Origin: Rhodovarius crocodyli
GTDB lineage: Bacteria > Pseudomonadota > Alphaproteobacteria > Acetobacterales > Acetobacteraceae
Direction: 5' to 3'
Length of the DNA: 64,000 nt
NCBI GenBank assembly: GCA_945901085.1
Contig: CAMDJV010000008.1
Span: forward strand, 47,564 to 111,563
Position numbers and translations under genes: made by a program. Below, in pieces: positions 7,424 through 16,600 of the stretch. Numbering within the stretch: position 1 is the first letter of the stretch; each line of letters starts with the position of its first letter. A model generated the notes under the pieces. That model saw only the letters and a list, made by a program, of their open reading frames with translations. It had not been told where the DNA came from and searched no databases.

Positions 7424-8396
7424 AGGGATCGGCCGAGGCGAGGATGGCCACGGTTTTTGCCACGCCCTCCTCCAGGCTGGTCATGGGCGCATTCCAGCCG
7501 GCCTGGCGCAGGCGGGAGAGATCGGCCAGGGTGTGGTATTGGTATTTGTCGCGGATGGAGGCCGGCATGTCGATGAAGCGCGGCGTGACCTCCTGGCCCA
7601 TGGCGGCACCCACGGCGCGCACCAGATCGAGCCAGCTTCGCGCCTGACCGGCGCCGATATTCAGCAGGGGTAGGGCGGCGGCGGGTTGCTCCAGCAGAAA
7701 GAGCAGGATGGCCACCACATCCTCGACAAAGACGAAATCGCGCAATTGCTCGCCATCGGCATAATCGGGGCGGTGGCTGCGGAAGAGTTCCACCGTCTCG
7801 CCGCGCGAGAGGGTTTCGAACACCTTGTGGACGACGCTGCGCATCGGGCCCTTATGCTGCTCATTGGGGCCATAGACATTGAAGAATTTCAGGCCGCAGC
7901 AGAGCGGCGGCAAAGCCTGGCCGGCCTCGCGGCGGGCGGCCACCACTTGGTCGAAGAGGTGCTTTGACCAGCCATAAAGGTTGAGCGGGCGAAGCTGGGC
8001 GAGGCTGGTGGTGGCGGCGGCATCATCATAGCCCTGCCCGCCATCGCCATAGGTGGCGGCGGAGGAGGCATAGAGGAAGGGCACGCTGTGCTCGGTGCAC
8101 CAGTCGAGCAGCATCAGGGAGCAGCGGAAATTGCGCCGCATCACCTCATCGCCATCACTGGCGGTGGTGGCGGAATTGGCGCCCAGATGGATCACCGCTT
8201 CAAGGGGTTTGCCGGGCAGCCAGGCGGCGAGTTCCTCGGGCGGGACGATATCGGCGATTTGGCGCTTGCGCAGGTTTTGCCATTTGCCGCCCTGGCGCAG
8301 CAGGTCACTGACCACCACGGGGCCGCGGCGGGCCTCATTGAGTGCCGCCACGATATTGCTGCCAATGAAGCCGGCGCCGCCGGTGACGAGGATCAT
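7416..8396 (-). CDS. hldD: ADP-L-glycero-D-manno-heptose-6-epimerase
   Basis: A 326-residue NAD(P)-dependent epimerase of the extended SDR fold that forms ADP-L-glycero-D-manno-heptose for the LPS inner core. TGGAGFIGSN is the N-terminal cofactor loop. HLGANSATTASDGDEV and SSAATYGDG follow, and LYGWSKHLFDQ contains the catalytic Tyr and Lys. VYGPNEQHKGPMRSVVHK is typical of HldD. Its presence implies heptose-containing LPS. It overlaps the stop of the upstream GNAT gene by four bases. Confidence 0.87.
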   Translation of the reverse strand: MILVTGGAGFIGSNIVAALNEARRGPVVVSDLLRQGGKWQNLRKRQIADIVPPEELAAWLPGKPLEAVIHLGANSATTASDGDEVMRRNFRCSLMLLDWCTEHSVPFLYASSAATYGDGGQGYDDAAATTSLAQLRPLNLYGWSKHLFDQVVAARREAGQALPPLCCGLKFFNVYGPNEQHKGPMRSVVHKVFETLSRGETVELFRSHRPDYADGEQLRDFVFVEDVVAILLFLLEQPAAALPLLNIGAGQARSWLDLVRAVGAAMGQEVTPRFIDMPASIRDKYQYHTLADLSRLRQAGWNAPMTSLEEGVAKTVAILASADPFR

Positions 8397-8923
8397 GCGG
8401 GCGTTATGCCAGCATCGAGGCGCTTGTAGAACATGGTTGTTTCGGCCGGTTCGCCATCCGGGCGCAGGGCGTGGCCGGGCACCCGGCCATATTCCACCCA
8501 GCCGGCGGCGCGGTAGAGCCGGTCACCCGCGCTGCCGGTTTCGGTGTCCAGCAATAAAAGGTTGCGGCCGGCGGCGAGGGCGGCTGCCTCGGCGGTGGTG
8601 AGCAGGGCGCGGCCGAGGCCGCGGCGGCGGGCGGTGGAGCGCACCAGCATCTTGCCGATCTCGGCGCGGTGCGGCGCATTGGGCTGATGCGCCATGAAGA
8701 GCAGGACGGTGCCCAGCCATTCTCCGGCCTGTTCGGCCACGAAGAGCCTGGTGCTGCCGGCCCTGAGCCCGGGGAGTTGGCCGGCCCAGAAGAGTTCGGC
8801 CTCATGGACGGAAAGCCCGGCCAGGAAATTGACCGAGGCGCCATGGGCGACGGCATCGACCAGAATATCGGCCAATTCGGCCAGCCCGGCCTCGGCGGCT
8901 TGTGCGGAAACCTCTCGGATCAT
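8393..8923 (-). CDS. GNAT family N-acetyltransferase
   Basis: A 176-residue acetyltransferase. The acetyl-CoA-binding region reads KMLVRSTARRRGLGRALL, a variant of the RxxGxG/A loop, followed by AGRNLLLLDTETGSAGDRLY and a YRAAGW core typical of motif B. The start at 8923 (MIREV) is preceded by GGGAG at good spacing. An earlier in-frame ATG at 8956 lacks a visible ribosome-binding site. The substrate is unknown. The gene overlaps hldD by four bases, so the two are probably cotranscribed. Confidence 0.82.
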   Translation of the reverse strand: MIREVSAQAAEAGLAELADILVDAVAHGASVNFLAGLSVHEAELFWAGQLPGLRAGSTRLFVAEQAGEWLGTVLLFMAHQPNAPHRAEIGKMLVRSTARRRGLGRALLTTAEAAALAAGRNLLLLDTETGSAGDRLYRAAGWVEYGRVPGHALRPDGEPAETTMFYKRLDAGITPA

Positions 8924-9030
8924 GCGCGAACTCCCAGGGGCAATGGCGTGATTCATTAGCCCAGGAAAGCCGCTGGGTGAAAGCGAGCCTGCCCTGGCGC
9001 GCTGCGCCCCAGCCAGGCTACCAGCATGGC

Positions 9031-9639
9031 ATGGAAGACCCACGCCGCGAGGCCCCCGCCGTCGCCCGCAACCGCGACCCCATCCTGGCCGTGCTGCGGC
9101 GCATTCTGCCGCAACAGGGGCTGGTGCTGGAGGTGGCCAGCGGCAGTGGCGAGCATGCGTTGGCCGTCGCCCAGGCCTTCCCCGGCCTGACCATCCAGCC
9201 CAGCGACCCCCATCCCGAAGCCCGGGCCAGCACCGATGCCTGGGGCCAGGGCCAGGGGAATATGCGTGCGGCGCTGGAACTCGACGCCGCAGCATCCTGG
9301 CCGGTGATGGCAGCCCAGGCGGTGCTGTGCATCAACATGATCCATATCGCGCCCTGGGCGGCCACGGAGGGGCTGCTGCGCGGGGCGGCTTGCTGCCTTC
9401 CGCCCGGCGGGCTGCTGTATCTCTACGGCCCCTATCGGGTGGCGGGGGCGATGGTGGAGAGCAATGCGGAATTCGATGCAAGCCTGCGCGAGCGAGACGC
9501 CGCCTGGGGCATTCGGGATTTGGAGACGGTGGCGGCGGCGGGGGTGGCGGCCGGGTTTGGCCCGCCCGAGGTGATTGAGATGCCGGCGAATAACCTCTCA
9601 GTGGTGTTTCGCCGCCATCCGGCTGCTGCCGATGGGTGA
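9031..9639 (+). CDS. DUF938 family class I methyltransferase-like protein
   Basis: A 202-residue protein. ARNRDPILAVLRRILP followed by VLEVASGSGEHA is the DUF938 opening plus the SAM-binding glycine loop. INMIHIAPWAA and LYLYGPYRV are family signatures. The enzymatic substrate is unknown. The ATG at 9031 was chosen because the conserved region starts within ten residues of it. It diverges from the GNAT gene and converges on the next methyltransferase-like gene, which ends 12 bases away. Confidence 0.83.
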   Translation: MEDPRREAPAVARNRDPILAVLRRILPQQGLVLEVASGSGEHALAVAQAFPGLTIQPSDPHPEARASTDAWGQGQGNMRAALELDAAASWPVMAAQAVLCINMIHIAPWAATEGLLRGAACCLPPGGLLYLYGPYRVAGAMVESNAEFDASLRERDAAWGIRDLETVAAAGVAAGFGPPEVIEMPANNLSVVFRRHPAAADG

Positions 9640-9651
9640 GGGCGGCACGGC

Positions 9652-10251
9652 TCAGCGCGGGTCCGCCGCGTGGCGTTCGAGCGCCTGGGCGAGGGCGGCG
9701 GCCTCCACCAAGCGTGGCTTGAGCAGCGCCATGGTGCCGGCGGCGCCGATGGTCTCGAAAAAATCGTCCAATCCCTGCTGATAGGCGCGGCGGTTCCAGT
9801 AATCATGGATGGCCAGCACGCCACAGGGCGTGAGGCGGCCATGGGCGGCGAGGGCACAGGCGATGCGAAAGCGGCCATCGACCAGAACGAGATCGGCGCT
9901 GGGCATGCCCGCCCATGGCGCGTGCCAATAATCCTGGCCTTGCAACGCGCTGGGCGGGTGCAGCGGCCAGCCCCAATCGCCCAGCGGGCCGATATCGGCA
10001 TGGTGCTGCAGCAGGCGGCCCGCTTCGATGGCTGCTTCCTGCTCCACCGCCACGCGGGCGAGCCAGGTGGTATCGGAATCGACCGAGAGCAGGCGATGGC
10101 CGGCCGCAAGGAGAATGGCAGTGCTGCCCCCGCAGCCGAATTCGACCATGGATTGGGCGCCGGTGGCGGCGGCGCGGAGCAGGGCCTGCTCGGCTCCAGT
10201 CATGGCCGCAACCAGGGCGGGTGGCAGGGTATTGGCGAGGGCTTCGGGCAT
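9652..10251 (-). CDS. class I methyltransferase-fold protein, function unknown
   Basis: A 199-residue protein. VEFGCGGSTAILLAAG matches the SAM-binding loop, and VDSDTTW the acidic residue after strand 2. ADLVLVDGRFR and VLAIHDYWNRRAY resemble O-methyltransferase-like folds in which Asp residues hold a metal. No signal peptide or membrane segment is seen. The substrate is not known, and the protein may not be an active methyltransferase. Confidence 0.75.
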   Translation of the reverse strand: MPEALANTLPPALVAAMTGAEQALLRAAATGAQSMVEFGCGGSTAILLAAGHRLLSVDSDTTWLARVAVEQEAAIEAGRLLQHHADIGPLGDWGWPLHPPSALQGQDYWHAPWAGMPSADLVLVDGRFRIACALAAHGRLTPCGVLAIHDYWNRRAYQQGLDDFFETIGAAGTMALLKPRLVEAAALAQALERHAADPR

Positions 10252-10340
10252 GGTGCGCTTCCGATTTTGGAAAGCGTGATGATGCGGCGGGGATGGCTAA
10301 TGATGGGTTAGCAGGGAGCTGACAAACGCTGATGGAGGAA

Positions 10341-10590
10341 GAAAAAACAGCGTAAGGGCTTTGCCCTGTCGCGCTTTCCCACCAGGGCCGACATGTATGT
10401 CGACGATTTTCCTGGATTTTTGAGTAAATTCTTGCGTCTATTTTATTTAAATTGATCGTCAAAAATTATATTAATTTTGCAAAATAAAAATATTTTAGTA
10501 TAATGATTGTATTGTGCATAATAAATTAAATGAAGGTGCAGGAAACTAAGTTTCCTGCTGGGGTGCTCGAGGGGCAAAGCCCCTCGAATT
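10341..10590 (-). repeat. composite palindromic intergenic element, copy 2
   Basis: This inverted copy lies in the 415-base gap between the genes ending at 10251 and 10667. Read on the minus strand it has the CGAGGGGCTTTGCCCCTCG hairpin, an AGGAAACTTAGTTTCCT hairpin, CACCTTC, and a very AT-rich core (about 10420-10535). It then shows CCAGGAAAATC, the GTCGACATACATGTCGGC palindrome, TGGTGGGA, a GGGCAAAGCCC-tipped hairpin and a T-run. On the plus strand the CGAGGGGC hairpin is followed by ATTTTT. The element could therefore terminate transcription in both directions. No coding signal is seen in the rest of the gap. Confidence 0.8.
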
Positions 10591-10666
10591 TTTATCGCGC
10601 TCCATAATTTTTCACCAGGGCATCAAAGATATGATTCCAGACTGTGCTGCGGCGCGCTTGGCCTTC

Positions 10667-11533
10667 TCAGCCCATCACCCATTCCTCACCTTCGCGCCGG
10701 ACCAGCCCATCCTCCTCCAGCATCATCAGATTGGCCAGCAGGCTGCGGCTGGCGGCGCCCTGCAGCTTGGGGTCCATCGGGCCATAGACCGGGCCGACCA
10801 GGGCCACGGCACTCGCCCGGCCCACTTCGCGCAGGGCGGCGACGACCCGGGCTTCGCGCCGGCGGCGATGGGTGGCGAGGGCATCGAGGAATGGCATGGG
10901 TTCGGCCAAAGGCGGGCCATGGCCGGGGAGGTAGAGGTGGTCCAGCCCTTCGCGCGCGCGCAGCTTGGCCAGGGAGTTCATATAGGCCCGCATATTGCCA
11001 TCGGGCGGGCTGACCACGGTGCTGCTCCAGCTCATCACGTGATCGGCGGAGAACATCACGCCATTGCCTTCCATCGCAAAGGCGAGGTGATTGGCGCAAT
11101 GGCCTGGGGTGTGGATGGCCTTCAGGCGCCAGGCCTTGCCCTCCACCGCATCGCCATCGGCGAGGCGTATCATGGGGTCGAAGGCCTCATCGCCGCCGGC
11201 ACCGGCGGTCATATGCGGGCCAAAGCCATAGGTGGGGGCGCCGGTGGCGGCGGCGAGGCCGGCGGCGCCGGGGGAATGGTCGCGATGGGTGTGGGAGATG
11301 ATGATGTGGGAGACCACCTCGCCATCCAGCGCGCGCAGCATTGCCTCCAGATGCGCCGGATCCTCCGGCCCCGGGTCGAGCACGGCGACCTCGCCCTCGC
11401 CGATGATCCAGGTGTTGGTGCCGCGCCAGGTGAAGGGGCCGGGATTGTTGCACAATAGCCGCCGCACACCGGGCGCCACATGCTGAATCTGGCCATGGAT
11501 TGCGCTGTCATCGCGCAGGAAGGGAATGTTCAA
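10667..11533 (-). CDS. MBL-fold metallo-hydrolase
   Basis: A 288-residue metallo-beta-lactamase superfamily hydrolase. The metal site SHTHRDH (His81, His83, Asp85, His86) is intact. HTPGHCANHLAF supplies the next histidine, SADHVMSW the bridging Asp and LPGHGP the last His. The C-terminal 60 residues resemble the winged-helix tail of LACTB2/YtnP-like members. Translation probably begins at the TTG at 11533, which overlaps the TGA of the upstream EamA gene (TTGA); no in-frame ATG precedes the conserved region. The substrate is unknown. Confidence 0.82.
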   Translation of the reverse strand: MNIPFLRDDSAIHGQIQHVAPGVRRLLCNNPGPFTWRGTNTWIIGEGEVAVLDPGPEDPAHLEAMLRALDGEVVSHIIISHTHRDHSPGAAGLAAATGAPTYGFGPHMTAGAGGDEAFDPMIRLADGDAVEGKAWRLKAIHTPGHCANHLAFAMEGNGVMFSADHVMSWSSTVVSPPDGNMRAYMNSLAKLRAREGLDHLYLPGHGPPLAEPMPFLDALATHRRRREARVVAALREVGRASAVALVGPVYGPMDPKLQGAASRSLLANLMMLEEDGLVRREGEEWVMG

Positions 11534-12420
11534 CGCTTCGTCCGTTTCATCTCGCGGTGGAGGATATAGAGGCCGGCGGCGATGATCATCGCAGCCCCGG
11601 CCAGCATGGAAAGCCCGGGCCATGTGCCAAAGACCACAATGCCCAGCACCGTGGCCCAGAGAATGGAGGTGTAGGAATAGGGCCCGAGCGAACTGACCTG
11701 CGCCGAGGCATAGGCTTCGGTCAGCATCACCTGGGCGACGCCGCCGATCAGCCCCAGGGTGAGCAGCATGGCCAATTCCCATGCCGTGGGCGTCACCCAG
11801 AGGAAGGGCAGGGTTGCGCCGGTGAAGAGTGTCATCAGCAGCGATTGCCACATGACGATGGTGGTGGATTTCTCGGTGGCCGAAAGCCCGCGCACCAGCA
11901 TGGTGGTGAAGGCGGAGAAGACGCCTTGCAGCACGGCGAAGGTGATGCCCACCGCGTGCTCGCTATCCACCCCGCCGCTGAAGGCGCCCTGGCCGGCGGC
12001 GATCACCATGATGCCGGCAAAGCCCATCAGCACCGCCCCCCAGCGGTGAATGCCCGGCCGCTCGCCCAGAAAGGGGATGGAGAGCAGGGTGACGAAGAGC
12101 GGCGTGGTGTAGGAGAGCGCGGTGTGCTCGGCCAGGGGCAACAGGGTGAGGGCGTAAAAACTCGAACCCATCGCCGCCATGCCGGTGCAGGCGCGGAAGA
12201 AATGGGCGACGGGGCGCTTGGTGCGCAGCACGCCCCAATCGCCGCTGCGGCAGACGATGATGCCCACCACCGGCATGGCGAGGGCGCAGCGGAAGAACAT
12301 CACCTCGGTGAAGGGCAGCCGCTCGCCCACCAGCTTCACCATGGAGGACATGATGGTGAAGAGTGCGGTGGCGCCCAGCATGAGCAGGGCGCCACGGCGG
12401 ATATCATGCCGCAATGCCAT
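11530..12420 (-). CDS. EamA/DMT family transporter
   Basis: A 296-residue inner-membrane protein with about ten hydrophobic helices arranged as two EamA repeats, the architecture of the drug/metabolite transporter superfamily. The start at 12420 (MALRHDIRRG) has GGGAG eight bases upstream; a longer start at 12450 would lie deeper inside the neighbour. It overlaps the end of the second EamA gene by 17 bases. It is similar in plan to that neighbour, and the pair probably arose by duplication. The substrate cannot be inferred. Confidence 0.85.
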   Translation of the reverse strand: MALRHDIRRGALLMLGATALFTIMSSMVKLVGERLPFTEVMFFRCALAMPVVGIIVCRSGDWGVLRTKRPVAHFFRACTGMAAMGSSFYALTLLPLAEHTALSYTTPLFVTLLSIPFLGERPGIHRWGAVLMGFAGIMVIAAGQGAFSGGVDSEHAVGITFAVLQGVFSAFTTMLVRGLSATEKSTTIVMWQSLLMTLFTGATLPFLWVTPTAWELAMLLTLGLIGGVAQVMLTEAYASAQVSSLGPYSYTSILWATVLGIVVFGTWPGLSMLAGAAMIIAAGLYILHREMKRTKR

Positions 12421-13291
12421 GCCGCCGCTCCCTTGCCCGCACACGCTCACGATGCATCGAATAGAAGCCGGCGGCGATGATGATGGCCGCGCCGTAAATC
12501 GTGGTGCCCCCTGGGATTTCGGCGAAGATCAGCCAGCCGAGCAGCACGCCGAAGGGCAGCACGGAATATTCCAAGGGCGCGATGGCCCCCACCGGGGCGA
12601 GGGCGAAGGCGCGGGCGAAGAGCATATGCGCCACCGCATTGGCGCAGCCAAAACCCAGCAGGGCGAACAGCGCCGTGGGTTCCAAGGGCAGCAGCGAGAC
12701 CGGCGGTGGGAAGAAGGGCAACATGACGAGGCCCAAGGGTAAATGCGCCAGCATCAGCCAAAAGGAGATGGTGGCGGCATTATCGGTGCGCGAGAGCAGC
12801 CGGGTCCAACTGCGGCTGAGCGCCATGCCGACCACGGCAAGGATCAGCAGCGCCGATTCCCAGCGCCAGAGCGCACCGCCGGGCTGGAGCATGACCAGCG
12901 CGCCGGCAAACCCAACCACACAGGCCAGCCCCCGCCGCCAGCCCACCCGCTCGCCCAGCATGGGGATGGCGATCAGGGTCATGAAAATCGGCGCCAGCGC
13001 GGCCACGGCATAGCTGTCGGCCAAACCGACCCCGCGCGCCCAACAAAAATACCAGATGATGGCGACCAGGGCATGCACGCAGGAGCGCCAGGCCACGAGG
13101 CGGCGGTTTTTGGGCCAGATCGAGCGCCCACCGGCCATGGCCAGAACGGCCAGACCGCCCACGGCGCCGCGCCACATCATCACCCCCGCCACCCCCACCT
13201 GCGGCAGGGCGTATTTCACCGCCGCATCGGCACAGGAGATGATGCCATAGCCCAAGGCAGCGAAGAGGATGCCGCGCAGCGCGGCATCCAT
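12404..13291 (-). CDS. EamA/DMT family transporter
   Basis: A 295-residue inner-membrane transporter of the same family, again with about ten predicted helices. FAALGYGIISCADAAVKYAL and VVGFAGALVMLQPGG are typical EamA segments. MDAALRGI at 13291 is taken as the start, because translation further upstream would run into the preceding hydratase gene. The gap to that gene is then 13 bases. It is probably cotranscribed with the downstream EamA and MBL genes. Confidence 0.84.
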   Translation of the reverse strand: MDAALRGILFAALGYGIISCADAAVKYALPQVGVAGVMMWRGAVGGLAVLAMAGGRSIWPKNRRLVAWRSCVHALVAIIWYFCWARGVGLADSYAVAALAPIFMTLIAIPMLGERVGWRRGLACVVGFAGALVMLQPGGALWRWESALLILAVVGMALSRSWTRLLSRTDNAATISFWLMLAHLPLGLVMLPFFPPPVSLLPLEPTALFALLGFGCANAVAHMLFARAFALAPVGAIAPLEYSVLPFGVLLGWLIFAEIPGGTTIYGAAIIIAAGFYSMHRERVRARERRHGIAA

Positions 13292-13304
13292 GGGGGTGGG
13301 GTTC

Positions 13305-14132
13305 TCAGCCAAGCACGGCTTCGGCCTGCATGCAGGTGGCGCCCTTGTCATCGCGGCTTTGCAGCCGGGCGGTATCGCCCTCCATCAGCGCATGCAGCGA
13401 CAGCGTATTGCCGGCAAAGGCCGGGCGCAGGCCGCGGAAGGAGAAGCTGGCAAGCCTACGCCCCGGCGCCTGTGCAATGGCATGGGCGGCGAGCAGCGTG
13501 GCCTGCAAGGGCCCATGCACGATCAGGCCCGGATAGCCCTCCACCTGGGTGACATAGGGCATATCGTAATGGATGCGGTGGCCATTGCCGGTCAGCGCCG
13601 AGTAGCGGAAGAGGAAGAGCGCGTCGGGCTCGGTCACCCGGGTGATCTCGCCCGGGGCGGGGATGGCGGGGGTGGCGGGCTTGACCGCGGCACCCTCGGC
13701 GCCGCGATAGACGATGTCATGCTCCTCCTCGAGCACGGGCCCGCGCGGGCCTTCGATGCTGTGGGCGACGGTGACGAAGACCAGATCGCCCGAGCCGCCG
13801 CTCTTCTCGCTGATCGCCTTGATGGTGGAGATGCGGGTGACGGTCTCATCGGCGCGGATTCCGGCCTCAAAGAAGCGCAGCCGGCCGCCGGCCCACATCC
13901 GCCGCGGCAGATGATGCACCGGGGGGAGGAAGCCGCCGCGCTTGGGGTGGCCATCGGGGCCGATGCCATCGGGGCGCTTCCAATCCTGGAACAGCATCCA
14001 GTGCCAAAGCGGTGGCATCTCGGCCATCGGCGTATCAATGCCCAGGGTTGCGGCGAAACCCTCGATCAGCCGGGGGTCGGCACGGTCGGTCCTGGTCTCG
14101 GTCTTTCCCAGGAAGTCATCATAGGCGCTCAA
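13305..14132 (-). CDS. HTD2-like acyl-CoA hydratase/dehydratase (MaoC-type)
   Basis: A 275-residue double-hotdog protein of the type annotated as itaconyl-CoA or mesaconyl-C4-CoA hydratase. PPLWHWMLFQDWKRPDGIG, the GGFLPPVHHLPRRMWAGGR block and the C-terminal VHGPLQATLLAAHAI are shared features. Upstream frame analysis leaves the TTG at 14132 as the only plausible start; GAGGA sits eight bases before it and the preceding gene's TAA is four bases upstream. It is expected to add or remove water on a short-chain enoyl-CoA; the precise substrate is uncertain. Confidence 0.8.
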   Translation of the reverse strand: MSAYDDFLGKTETRTDRADPRLIEGFAATLGIDTPMAEMPPLWHWMLFQDWKRPDGIGPDGHPKRGGFLPPVHHLPRRMWAGGRLRFFEAGIRADETVTRISTIKAISEKSGGSGDLVFVTVAHSIEGPRGPVLEEEHDIVYRGAEGAAVKPATPAIPAPGEITRVTEPDALFLFRYSALTGNGHRIHYDMPYVTQVEGYPGLIVHGPLQATLLAAHAIAQAPGRRLASFSFRGLRPAFAGNTLSLHALMEGDTARLQSRDDKGATCMQAEAVLG

Positions 14133-14136
14133 TATT

Positions 14137-15744
14137 TTAATCCTCGCGACGATAGAGCCGGTAGCCCTCAAAGCTGATGGCCACGCGATAATGCGAAAAG
14201 GCCTCGGCAAAGAGGGGGTGGCGGCCGAAATAAGTGAGAAGGTCGAATTCCTGGCCCCCGCAGGCGGCAATGCCGGCGCGCTCGGAGACCAAGATGGCGG
14301 CGGGCGGCGCGCGGGCGAAATCCTCGGCCACGGTGCGATAGACGAAGAATTCGGTGCGCGACATCTCCCAAGGCTCGCGGTAGCGCGCGCCATTGCGCGG
14401 GCATTGGCCATAGACGCCCTGCAAGAGCCACAGCGTCATAGTGCGCAGCGTGGTTTGCGCCTGGGCGTAATTCAGCGCGGGATAGACCTCGACCACCTCG
14501 GGGCTGAGCACCAGCAGGCGCTCGCCATAGGCCTCAAGGCGCAATTGCTCGGCGATGGCACCGCCGCGCGAACTGCCCCAGGTGAATTGCCGATAGGGCA
14601 TTTCATTGCCCTGCAAATGGAACAGCGCCAGGGCGAAGGCGGCCAGCGCCGCCGCAGGCGCCGCCGAGCGCTCCGCCCGGGCCGGTGCCAGCGCCCGAAT
14701 GGCCCAATGCCCGGCCAGCATGGCCACCACCAGCCCGCTCCACAGCTTGATGGGCAAGACATGATAGGACCAGCCGCGATGCTGCACCCAGGCGGCGATG
14801 AAGCCGCCCAGCGCCGCCATGGCAAAGGGCCGGGCCAGCATTGGCCCGCCGCGAAAGGCCAGCACCAGGCAGGGCAGCAGCAGCAGCAGCGCGGGCAGCA
14901 TGCGGTCGGTCAACAGCACCTGCCATAGGGTGAGGCCACCCAGGTTGAGGTAATTATCCACCACCAGCGGCACCACCTGGGTGAGATAGGCGGGGAATGC
15001 CAGCGGCAGGCTGAGCAGGTAAAGCGCCCAGATGGCGGCCATGATCCAGGCAATGGGGTCGCGCAGCACCCGGCTTGGCCCCAGGCAGCACAGCACCCAT
15101 AATTCGACCAGGGCCGGGATCGCCAGGAAATGCGGCTTGATGGCAAAGCCCACCGCCGCCAGCACGGCGATGCCCAGGGTCGGCCCGGCCGCCATGGCCT
15201 CACCCTCGGCGCGCAATGTCGCCAGGGTGAGATAGGGCAGCGCCATGATGAGCATCAGATGCTCGCGCTGGCCGAAATCATAGCCAGCCCCCAAAAGGGT
15301 GAGCGCCATGGCGGCCTGGGTGACCTGGCGCAGCAGCGGCGCGAGGCGCAGTGCGGCCAGCACCCGCAGCGTCAGCATGGCAGCGCCCAGCATCAGCAGC
15401 AGCACGCAGAGAATAAAGCATTGCACCGCGGTGAGTGGCAAAATCTCGGCCAGGGCGGCGGGGATGATGTTCAGCACGAAGATCAGCGGCGGATTGACGT
15501 CGATGAGGTCAACATAGAGCCGCTCACCCTGCAGCCAGCGGCCGGAGAAATTCAGCACCGCCGCCACATCATGATTGATGGGCGGTGCGAGGGCGGCGAG
15601 CAGGAAAGCCAGTGCCGGCAGGCCGGCCAACAGAAAATAAAGATTATTCCGCGCGCTCTCCAGCCTTGTGGCCGGGCGCGGCGGGCTGGGCATGGCCAGG
15701 TTCAGCCTCTCCTGGGCATTGGGGTTTTCGGGGGCGCGCTGCAT
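14137..15744 (-). CDS. polytopic membrane protein, GT-C glycosyltransferase-like
   Basis: A 535-residue integral membrane protein with roughly ten to twelve hydrophobic segments. An acidic motif near the start of the first periplasmic loop (APPINHDVAAVL, then VDLIDVNPPL) is the kind of aspartate placement seen in GT-C glycosyltransferases using polyprenyl-phosphate sugars. A soluble C-terminal region of about 150 residues follows the last helix. No specific family could be named with confidence. The divergent neighbours are a methyltransferase, a GT2 enzyme and an ArnE-like protein, which suggests a role in an envelope glycoconjugate. Confidence 0.7.
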   Translation of the reverse strand: MQRAPENPNAQERLNLAMPSPPRPATRLESARNNLYFLLAGLPALAFLLAALAPPINHDVAAVLNFSGRWLQGERLYVDLIDVNPPLIFVLNIIPAALAEILPLTAVQCFILCVLLLMLGAAMLTLRVLAALRLAPLLRQVTQAAMALTLLGAGYDFGQREHLMLIMALPYLTLATLRAEGEAMAAGPTLGIAVLAAVGFAIKPHFLAIPALVELWVLCCLGPSRVLRDPIAWIMAAIWALYLLSLPLAFPAYLTQVVPLVVDNYLNLGGLTLWQVLLTDRMLPALLLLLPCLVLAFRGGPMLARPFAMAALGGFIAAWVQHRGWSYHVLPIKLWSGLVVAMLAGHWAIRALAPARAERSAAPAAALAAFALALFHLQGNEMPYRQFTWGSSRGGAIAEQLRLEAYGERLLVLSPEVVEVYPALNYAQAQTTLRTMTLWLLQGVYGQCPRNGARYREPWEMSRTEFFVYRTVAEDFARAPPAAILVSERAGIAACGGQEFDLLTYFGRHPLFAEAFSHYRVAISFEGYRLYRRED

Positions 15745-15799
15745 GGGTTTCCATGGCTAGTTTCGGCCCAAGGGCGGGCCGCGTCCACCTCTTTGCCAT

Positions 15800-16600
15800 A
15801 TGATCATGGCACAAATGCCACCAAGAGGCCGCGACCCTGGCTTGTTATGGCCGTTATTGCAGCCGAAAAGCCCCCTTGTGGAAGCAGATGAATATGCCCT
15901 GATGGATGCGGCCGAGCAGGCGATGTGGTGGTATCGCGCCATGCATGGCCATGCCGCGGCTGCCGTGGCTGACGCGCGGCCAGGGGGTGGCGCGCTGCTC
16001 GATGCCGGCTGCGGCACGGGCGGGTTTCTCGCCCGGCTGGGGCGGGCGGGTTGCGTGGGTTTGGAATATAACCCCGCCGCGGCCCGGCGCGCGGCGGAGA
16101 AATCGGCGGCGGCGGTGGTGGCGGGGAGTGTGAATGAACTGCCCTTTGGCGATGCCAGCTTCGCCGCCATCACCAGCCTTGATGTGCTCTGCCATGCCGG
16201 CGCTGAGCCGGCGGCGCTGCTGGCCGAGAGTTTGCGGGTGTTGCGGCCGGGCGGGGTTTTGGTGCTGAACCTGCCCGCGCTGCCCTGGCTGAGCTCGGCG
16301 CATGATGCGCGGGTCTTCACCGTGCGGCGCTACACCCGGGCCTCGATCACCGCCGAACTCCGCGCGGCGGGGTTTGTCGATATCCGCGCCCGGTATTGGA
16401 ATGCGCTGCTGCTGCCGCTGATGATTTTGCAGCGCAAGGTGCTGCAGGCCGGGGCGGGCGCGCCCTCCGATGTTGGCGCCTTTCCCGCCTGGCTCGATAC
16501 CCTGCTCTTTGCCGCCACCCGGCTGGAAGCGGGGCTGATGCGGCTGGGGCTGCAATTTCCGGTGGGCGGCTCGCTCATCGTCACCGCAACACGTCCCTGA
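15800..16600 (+). CDS. class I SAM-dependent methyltransferase
   Basis: A 266-residue Methyltransf_11-type protein. LLDAGCGTGGFL (about 67-78) is motif I, LEYNP follows strand 2, and LPFGDASFAAITSLDVL and ESLRVLRPGGVLVLNLP are motifs II and III. A hydrophobic C-terminal third could associate with membranes. The start is uncertain between 15800 and nearby ATGs. It overlaps the GT2 gene by one base (TGATG), so these form a coupled set that may modify a lipid-linked sugar. Confidence 0.82.
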   Translation: MIMAQMPPRGRDPGLLWPLLQPKSPLVEADEYALMDAAEQAMWWYRAMHGHAAAAVADARPGGGALLDAGCGTGGFLARLGRAGCVGLEYNPAAARRAAEKSAAAVVAGSVNELPFGDASFAAITSLDVLCHAGAEPAALLAESLRVLRPGGVLVLNLPALPWLSSAHDARVFTVRRYTRASITAELRAAGFVDIRARYWNALLLPLMILQRKVLQAGAGAPSDVGAFPAWLDTLLFAATRLEAGLMRLGLQFPVGGSLIVTATRP